Origin: Rhodovarius lipocyclicus
GTDB taxonomy: Bacteria > Pseudomonadota > Alphaproteobacteria > Acetobacterales > Acetobacteraceae
Direction: 5' to 3'
DNA: 50,687 bases
NCBI RefSeq assembly: GCF_009900765.1
Contig: NZ_JAAABL010000027.1
Span: 1 to 50,687 of the forward strand
Position 1 is the first letter of the stretch. Each line of letters starts with the position of its first letter. The translations under genes were made by a program, and so were the position numbers. Positions 44,754 to 50,687 of the stretch are shown one piece after another. The notes beneath the pieces are model-generated. The model had not been told where the DNA came from and did no database searches. It was given only the letters and a program-made list of their open reading frames with translations.

Positions 44754-45193
44754 GCAGCAAGGGCTTGATCGCCGACCGCGTGCTCGGCCTGGGTTTCATG
44801 GTGTTGGGGGTTCTGGCGGCCTATTCCGCCTGGACCCTGCAGGTGCCCTTCGCGGCGGACCCGCTGGGGCCCACCCCCTTCCCCGTCACCGTGGCGCTGA
44901 TCCTGCTGGTCTGCGGCGGGCTGCTGGTGCTGAAGCCGGTGCACCGGTTCGAACCGATCGAGCGCCCGGCCGCGCCCCCGCTGATGGTGGTGGCCATGGC
45001 GGCCTATGCGCTGCTGATGGAGCCGCTGGGCTTCATGCCGGCCACCGCGCTGATGGCCTGTGCCGTGGCGCTGCTGTTCGGCGCGCGCATCGTGTTCTCA
45101 GGCGGGGTGGGCATCATCACCGCCGTGGCGCTGTGGCTGCTGTTCGACAAGCTGCTGGACCTGCCGCTGCCCAAGGGGATTTTGCCGCTGTGA
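44750..45193 (+). CDS. Tricarboxylate transporter small membrane protein (TctB)
   Basis: 147 aa with four hydrophobic segments, the normal TctB layout. ATG 44750 overlaps the tctC stop (ATGA); the stop overlaps tctA by one base (TGATG). It assists TctA in sodium-coupled uptake from the receptor. Confidence 0.9.
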   Translation: MSSKGLIADRVLGLGFMVLGVLAAYSAWTLQVPFAADPLGPTPFPVTVALILLVCGGLLVLKPVHRFEPIERPAAPPLMVVAMAAYALLMEPLGFMPATALMACAVALLFGARIVFSGGVGIITAVALWLLFDKLLDLPLPKGILPL

Positions 45194-46677
45194 TGGAAAC
45201 CTTCTCGGCGCTGGGCGGCGGCTTCGCGGTCGCGCTCACGCCCTTCAACATCATGCTGGCCCTGATGGGCTGCATCGTGGGTACGGCCATCGGCGTGCTG
45301 CCGGGCATTGGCCCGCTGAACGCCATCGCGTTGCTGCTGCCCTTCTGCCTGGCGCTGCGGCTGCCGCCCGAAAGCGCGCTGATCCTGCTGACGGCGGTCT
45401 ATTACGGTTCGGGCTATGGCGGGCGGATCACCGCGATCCTGCTGAACATGCCGGGCGAGCCATCGGCCGTGCTGACCACGCTGGACGGCCACCCGCTGGC
45501 CAAGCAGGGGCGCGGCGGGGCGGCTCTGGCGATTTCGGGCATCGGCAGCTTCATCGGCGCTACGCTCTCGGTCGTGGCGATGACCTTCATGTCGGTGCCG
45601 CTGGCGCGCGTGGCGGTGGCGTTTTCGCCGGCCGACTATGTGGCGCTGATCGCCTTCGCGCTGTCCCTGCTGGGGGCGGTGGGCGGCGTTTCGGCCCCCA
45701 AGGCCTGGGGGGCGGGCTGCTTCGGCATCATGCTGGCGCTGGTGGGCGTGGACAGCGGCACGGGGGTGGAGCGCTTCACCCTGGGCAGCCTGGAGTTGCT
45801 GGGCGGCATCGACTTCACCGTGCTGGCGATCGGCCTGTTCGCCATCGGCGAGATCCTGCTGCTGGTGGAGACCACCATGCGGGCCGAGGCCGCCAAGATC
45901 GGCGGCGGCCAGCGGCTGACGCTGAAGGAAGTGGCCTTCTGCCTGCCCGCGATGATGCGGGCGACGGGCATCGGCTTCGTCATCGGCGTGCTGCCGGGTG
46001 CGGGGGCCTCGGTCGCCTCCGCGCTCTCCTACACCGCCGAGAAGCGGCTGAACGAGAGCAACGGCAAGTTCGGCCAGGGCGACATCCGCGGTGTCGCGGC
46101 GCCCGAAACCGCCGACAATGCGGCCCAGATCGGCAATCTGGTGCCCATGCTCAGCCTGGGCATCCCGGGTTCGGGCACCACGGCCGTGCTGCTGGGCGCG
46201 CTGCTGATGTACAACATCACCCCCGGCCCTCTGCTGTTCGAGCAGCGGCCGGAGGTGGCCTGGGGCCTGATCGCCTCGATGTATGTGGGCAATGTGCTGC
46301 TGCTGGCGCTGAACCTGCCGCTGGTGGGGGTGTTCGCGCGCCTGCTGAGCGTGCCGGCCAGCGTGCTGTATCCGGGCGTGCTGGCGCTGTCCTTCGCGGG
46401 TGTCTACGCCGCCTCCAACTCCGCCTTCGACCTGCTGATGGCCATCGTCTTCGGCGTGCTGGGCTGGCTGTTCCGCAAGACGGACATCCCCCTGGTGCCG
46501 ATCATCCTGGGCTTCGTGCTGGGCCGCATGCTGGAGGACAACCTGCGCCGCGCGCTCTCGCTCTCGGGCGGGGATGTGGTGGCGCTGGTGGAAAGCCCGG
46601 TCTCGATCGGGCTGTGGGTGCTGACGGCGGGCGCGCTGGTGTGGCCGCTGATCATGGTTCTGCGGCGGCGGGGGTAG
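45193..46677 (+). CDS. Tricarboxylate transporter large membrane protein (TctA)
   Basis: 494 aa with about 12 helices. Conserved TctA stretches GTAIGVLPGIGPLNAIALLLP near the N-terminus, YYGSGYGGRITAILLNMPGEP and LGIPGSGTTAVLLGA. It imports the carboxylate delivered by TctC. ATG 45193 overlaps tctB; an earlier in-frame start would lie in tctB and lacks a ribosome site. Confidence 0.95.
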   Translation: METFSALGGGFAVALTPFNIMLALMGCIVGTAIGVLPGIGPLNAIALLLPFCLALRLPPESALILLTAVYYGSGYGGRITAILLNMPGEPSAVLTTLDGHPLAKQGRGGAALAISGIGSFIGATLSVVAMTFMSVPLARVAVAFSPADYVALIAFALSLLGAVGGVSAPKAWGAGCFGIMLALVGVDSGTGVERFTLGSLELLGGIDFTVLAIGLFAIGEILLLVETTMRAEAAKIGGGQRLTLKEVAFCLPAMMRATGIGFVIGVLPGAGASVASALSYTAEKRLNESNGKFGQGDIRGVAAPETADNAAQIGNLVPMLSLGIPGSGTTAVLLGALLMYNITPGPLLFEQRPEVAWGLIASMYVGNVLLLALNLPLVGVFARLLSVPASVLYPGVLALSFAGVYAASNSAFDLLMAIVFGVLGWLFRKTDIPLVPIILGFVLGRMLEDNLRRALSLSGGDVVALVESPVSIGLWVLTAGALVWPLIMVLRRRG

Positions 46678-46693
46678 CTTGGTCGCGCGGATC

Positions 46694-46724
46694 GCCCCCC
46701 AGGGTCAATCGATTCCCGGGGGGC
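46694..46724 (+). terminator. Hairpin after tctA
   Basis: A seven-base-pair stem of six G-C pairs plus one, a bulged A and three more pairs, with a ten-base loop, 16 bases after the tctA stop. There is no T-run, so termination strength is uncertain. The remaining gap up to 46795 holds the pyrG leader. Confidence 0.5.
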
Positions 46725-46777
46725 GGGGCCGCATGGCTGCCATGGTGCACTCAGGGGGTTCCTGGACCCTGTCTTGA

Positions 46778-48427
<1,650 letters not shown>

Positions 48428-48471
48428 CAGCGGCTTCCCATGCTGGGGAAACCACCGCAAATCTTCATGTT

Positions 48472-48504
48472 GCCCACAGCCTTTCATCGTTTAAGGCTGT
48501 GGGC
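48472..48504 (+). promoter_or_regulatory. Perfect hairpin abutting the start codon of the next gene
   Basis: GCCCACAGCCTT and AAGGCTGTGGGC form a perfect 12-base-pair stem with a nine-base loop. The stem ends at 48504 and the ATG begins at 48505. The only Shine-Dalgarno-like AAGG lies inside the stem. It could end pyrG transcription (though no T-run follows) or hide the ribosome site of the downstream gene. Confidence 0.6.
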
Positions 48505-49125
48505 ATGATCATTCTTTCGCATCGCGGTTACTGGCTTTCTCCTCAGGAGAAAAACACGCGCGCGGCCTTCGAGCGTTCCTTCGGGTTTGGTTTCGGAACC
48601 GAGACGGATGTGCGGGACGCCGGCGGCCGGCTGGTGATCTCCCACGACCCGCCCACCGGCGGCGAGATGAGCCTGGAGGAATTCCTGGCCCTGCTGCCGG
48701 ACCCGGAATTGCCCCTGGCGATGAACGTGAAGGCGGACGGGCTGGCCAAGCCCCTGCTGGCCGCCATGCAGGCGGCGGGGCACCGCCACTGGTTCGCCTT
48801 CGACATGTCCATCCCCGACACCATCATGCAGCTGCGGGCCGGGGTGCCGGTCTATACCCGCCTGTCGGACCATGAGCCCGAGGCGCTGCTGCTGGACCAG
48901 GCCCAGGGCATTTGGCTGGACAGTTTCGGCCCGGAGTGGTGGGATCGCCAGACTGTCGAACACCTCCTCGCCACCGGCAAGCGGGTGTGTGTCGTCTCCT
49001 CGGAACTGCATGGCCGGGACACGACGGCGGCGTGGCAGGTGCTGCGGCCCCTGGCCGGGCATCCGAACCTGATGCTGTGCACCGACGTGCCGGAAAAGGC
49101 GCAAGCGTATTTCAAGGAGGCATGA
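48505..49125 (+). CDS. GDPD-like phosphodiesterase
   Basis: 206 aa, short for a glycerophosphodiester phosphodiesterase but with the family catalytic set at the start: SHRGYW, TETDVRDAGG and VISHDP. The TIM-barrel end IWLDSFGPEWW and CTDVPEKA are also present. It would cleave a glycerol- or sugar-phosphate diester. ATG 48505 is chosen; GTG at 48499 lies in the hairpin. First of a coupled cluster with a HAD phosphatase and a nucleotidyltransferase-like protein, which suggests an envelope or glycan-precursor pathway. Confidence 0.82.
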   Translation: MIILSHRGYWLSPQEKNTRAAFERSFGFGFGTETDVRDAGGRLVISHDPPTGGEMSLEEFLALLPDPELPLAMNVKADGLAKPLLAAMQAAGHRHWFAFDMSIPDTIMQLRAGVPVYTRLSDHEPEALLLDQAQGIWLDSFGPEWWDRQTVEHLLATGKRVCVVSSELHGRDTTAAWQVLRPLAGHPNLMLCTDVPEKAQAYFKEA

Positions 49126-49129
49126 AGGC

Positions 49130-49768
49130 ATGATCCGAGGCGTCGTCTTCGACATGGATGGCGTGCTGATCGAGGCGAAGGACTGGCATTACGCCGCGCT
49201 GAACCGCGCCCTTCGCCTGTTCGGGCACGAGATCAGCCGCCACGAACACCTGACCACCTTCGATGGCCTGCCGACCAAGAAGAAGCTGGAAATGCTGTCG
49301 GTGGACCGGGGGCTGCCCCAGGAACTGCACAGCTTCATCAATGAAATGAAGCAGATCTACACGATGGAGCTGGTGCACCAGCTCTGCCGCCCGCGCTTCA
49401 CCCATGAATACGCCCTGTCGCGGCCGAAGCAGGCGGGCATGAAGCTCGCCGTCGCCTCCAACTCCGTGCGCAATACGGTGGAGGTGATGATGCAGAAGGC
49501 GAGCCTGGCCGGATACCTGGATGCCATGCTCTCCAACGAGGATGTCTCCCGCGCGAAGCCGGACCCGGAGATCTATCTGAAATCCATGACCCTGCTGGGC
49601 CTGGCCCCGCATGAGACACTGATCGTCGAGGACAACGAGAACGGCATCCGCGCCGCCCGGGCCTCGGGCGCGCATGTGCTGGTGGTGGGTTCGGTCGATG
49701 AGGTGAACCTGCAGGCCATCCAGCAGCGGATCGCGGAATGCAACGCCCAGGGGGATGTCGCGGCATGA
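49130..49768 (+). CDS. HAD-family phosphatase/phosphomutase
   Basis: 212 aa. Catalytic FDMDGVL (Asp8 and Asp10), cap domain at about 16-90, Lys in AKPDPEIYL and VEDNENGI. Closest in layout to beta-phosphoglucomutase and sugar-phosphate phosphatases. Starts four bases after the GDPD-like stop and overlaps the next gene by four bases. Confidence 0.9.
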   Translation: MIRGVVFDMDGVLIEAKDWHYAALNRALRLFGHEISRHEHLTTFDGLPTKKKLEMLSVDRGLPQELHSFINEMKQIYTMELVHQLCRPRFTHEYALSRPKQAGMKLAVASNSVRNTVEVMMQKASLAGYLDAMLSNEDVSRAKPDPEIYLKSMTLLGLAPHETLIVEDNENGIRAARASGAHVLVVGSVDEVNLQAIQQRIAECNAQGDVAA

Positions 49769-50508
49769 AGGTCCTGATCCTGGCGGCGGCCCCGCTGGAG
49801 CGCCAAGCCGATAGCGATGATGGCGGCTACCCCGTGCTGCTGGCCGAACTCGGCAAGGAATTGCTGCTGGAGCGCATGGTCCGGTCCTGCGGCGACGCGC
49901 AGGTGATCTTCGCCATCCAGGAGGCCGAGGTCCGGCGCTTCCGGCTGGACAGCGTGATCGCCCAGGTGGCCCCGGATGCCGAGCTGGTGCAGGTGCATGG
50001 CCAGACGGCCGGTGCCGCCTGCACCGCGCTGCTCGCCGCCCCGCATATCAGCGGGGATGAGGAGCTGCTGATCCTGAACGCCAATGAGGTGCTGGATTTC
50101 GATTTCGCCGCGGTGCTGGCGGGATTCCGCGCCCAGGGGCTGGATGCGGGGGTGGCGGCCTTCCCCTCCGTGCATCCGCGCTATTCCTATGTGCGGCTGG
50201 ATGCCGAGGGGATGGTGATCGAGGCGGCCGAGAAGAACCCCATCAGCCGCAACGCCACGGTGGGCTTCTACTGGTTCCGCCACGGCCGGGATTTCCGCCG
50301 CGCGGCGGAGGGCATGATCCGCAAGGACGGCCATCTGGACGGCGTCTTCTACATCTGCCCCGCCTTGAACGAGTTGGTGCTGGAAGGCGCGCGGATCGGC
50401 ATGCACGCCATCTCCGCCGAGCAGTATTACCCGGTGAAATCCGCCCGCCAGCTGGAACAGTTCGAGGTGACGGCGCAGAGCCGCTTCCCCGCCCGGGTGC
50501 CGGCATGA
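49765..50508 (+). CDS. Nucleotidyltransferase / glycosyltransferase-A-like protein
   Basis: 247 aa. Alpha/beta GT-A-type fold: MKVLILAAAPLER at the N-terminus, PVLLAELGKELLLERMV (the Lys region of sugar-nucleotide transferases) and LLILNANEVLDFDF in the place of the metal-binding Asp pair. Asn-rich NANE differs from the usual DGD, so activity is uncertain. ATG 49765 overlaps the HAD stop (ATGA). With the HAD and GDPD proteins it suggests synthesis of an activated sugar or polyol phosphate. Confidence 0.75.
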   Translation: MKVLILAAAPLERQADSDDGGYPVLLAELGKELLLERMVRSCGDAQVIFAIQEAEVRRFRLDSVIAQVAPDAELVQVHGQTAGAACTALLAAPHISGDEELLILNANEVLDFDFAAVLAGFRAQGLDAGVAAFPSVHPRYSYVRLDAEGMVIEAAEKNPISRNATVGFYWFRHGRDFRRAAEGMIRKDGHLDGVFYICPALNELVLEGARIGMHAISAEQYYPVKSARQLEQFEVTAQSRFPARVPA

Positions 50509-50563
50509 AGACCGCGCGGATCGAGGACATGGTGCGGGGCTGGTTCGTGGGGGCTTTCAACCC
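50505..50563 (+). pseudogene. Fragment of a fourth cluster gene, cut by an insertion sequence
   Basis: ATG 50505 overlaps the previous stop by four bases. The frame MKTARIEDMVRGWFVGAF continues for about 19 codons and then runs into insertion-sequence DNA at about 50564, ending at TGA 50589-50591. From memory, the start resembles small cupin-like proteins with RGWFVG near the N-terminus found in sugar and envelope clusters, but the identity is not certain. The 3' part should lie beyond the window, past the insertion. Confidence 0.6.
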
Positions 50564-50687
50564 TGTTCAGACCGGACACATCCCTGACTGATGTTCGGAG
50601 AGATGGTTGACGGTTTTTGGGTGAGAGTTTCGCGGGAGCGGAGCGATGCCCTGGAAGCCTGTATCGATCATGGACAGTCGCCGAGAG
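50564..50687 (+). mobile_element. Left end of an IS481-like insertion sequence (incomplete)
   Basis: Begins TGTTCAGACCGGACAC, a plausible terminal inverted repeat starting with TGT, followed by a short non-coding lead and a transposase start at 50646. Composition is less GC-rich than the neighbouring genes. The right end and target duplication are outside the window. Confidence 0.7.
50646..50687 (+). CDS. IS481-like transposase, N-terminus only
   Basis: Only 14 codons are present before the window ends. They read MPWKPVSIMDSRRE, the very characteristic start of IS481-family DDE transposases, in which a DNA-binding HTH follows. GGAG lies eight bases upstream. It is the only mobile-element gene seen in the window. 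Confidence 0.75.
   Translation, partial: MPWKPVSIMDSRRE

Overview
The window is about 50.7 kb of very GC-rich, densely packed bacterial chromosome. The housekeeping genes (bpt, gltA, ubiA, rsmE, plant-type gshA, sthA, pyrG), the repeated Bug/TctC solute receptors and the many dipeptide-type and spermidine-type ABC importers fit an alphaproteobacterium. The best guess is the Acetobacteraceae, near Roseomonas and its relatives. That placement is inferred from gene content and codon use, not from a marker tree. No rRNA, tRNA or CRISPR array was seen.

Layout. Positions 1-8.2 kb hold a cut-off lipoprotein, bpt, an FeS-BCP photolyase (phrB), a secreted DUF6134-like protein, a SixA phosphatase next to a CHAD protein, a membrane-anchored nuclease, gltA with a clear terminator, and an unrecognised 263-aa protein behind an AT-rich leader that carries a possible 15-codon leader ORF. 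Positions 8.2-12.4 kb are a sugar-acid-like catabolic island: a GntR regulator diverging from a Bug receptor, an IlvD/Edd dehydratase and an RraA-family protein. Positions 12.4-17.5 kb hold a secreted unknown, HupE, an EtfB-type lysine methyltransferase overlapping ubiA, then rsmE and gshA.

Positions 17.5-19.2 kb are the most unusual part. It is a tight four-gene operon of a haem-oxygenase-like diiron oxidase, two different [2Fe-2S] ferredoxins and a small unknown protein between them. Positions 19.2-23.7 kb hold a Bug receptor with a nitronate monooxygenase, diverging from an IclR regulator and an acyl-CoA synthetase. Positions 23.7-28.0 kb hold sthA, a small ATP-grasp protein, an iron alcohol dehydrogenase and an orphan E2-like acyltransferase domain.

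Positions 28-42 kb are one unbroken minus-strand run. A spermidine/putrescine-type importer (with a GhrA-like dehydrogenase and a class II aldolase) is followed by a dipeptide-type importer (with two amidohydrolases). It reads like an uptake-and-hydrolysis pathway for an amide or amino compound. A DadA/PuuB-like amine oxidase diverges from it at 42.2 kb. Positions 43.7-46.7 kb are a complete TctCBA transporter, followed by pyrG.

The last 2.2 kb is a translationally coupled cluster: a GDPD-like phosphodiesterase, a HAD phosphatase, a nucleotidyltransferase-like protein and a fourth gene. The fourth gene is cut after about 19 codons by the left end of an IS481-like insertion sequence, whose transposase has just begun when the window ends.
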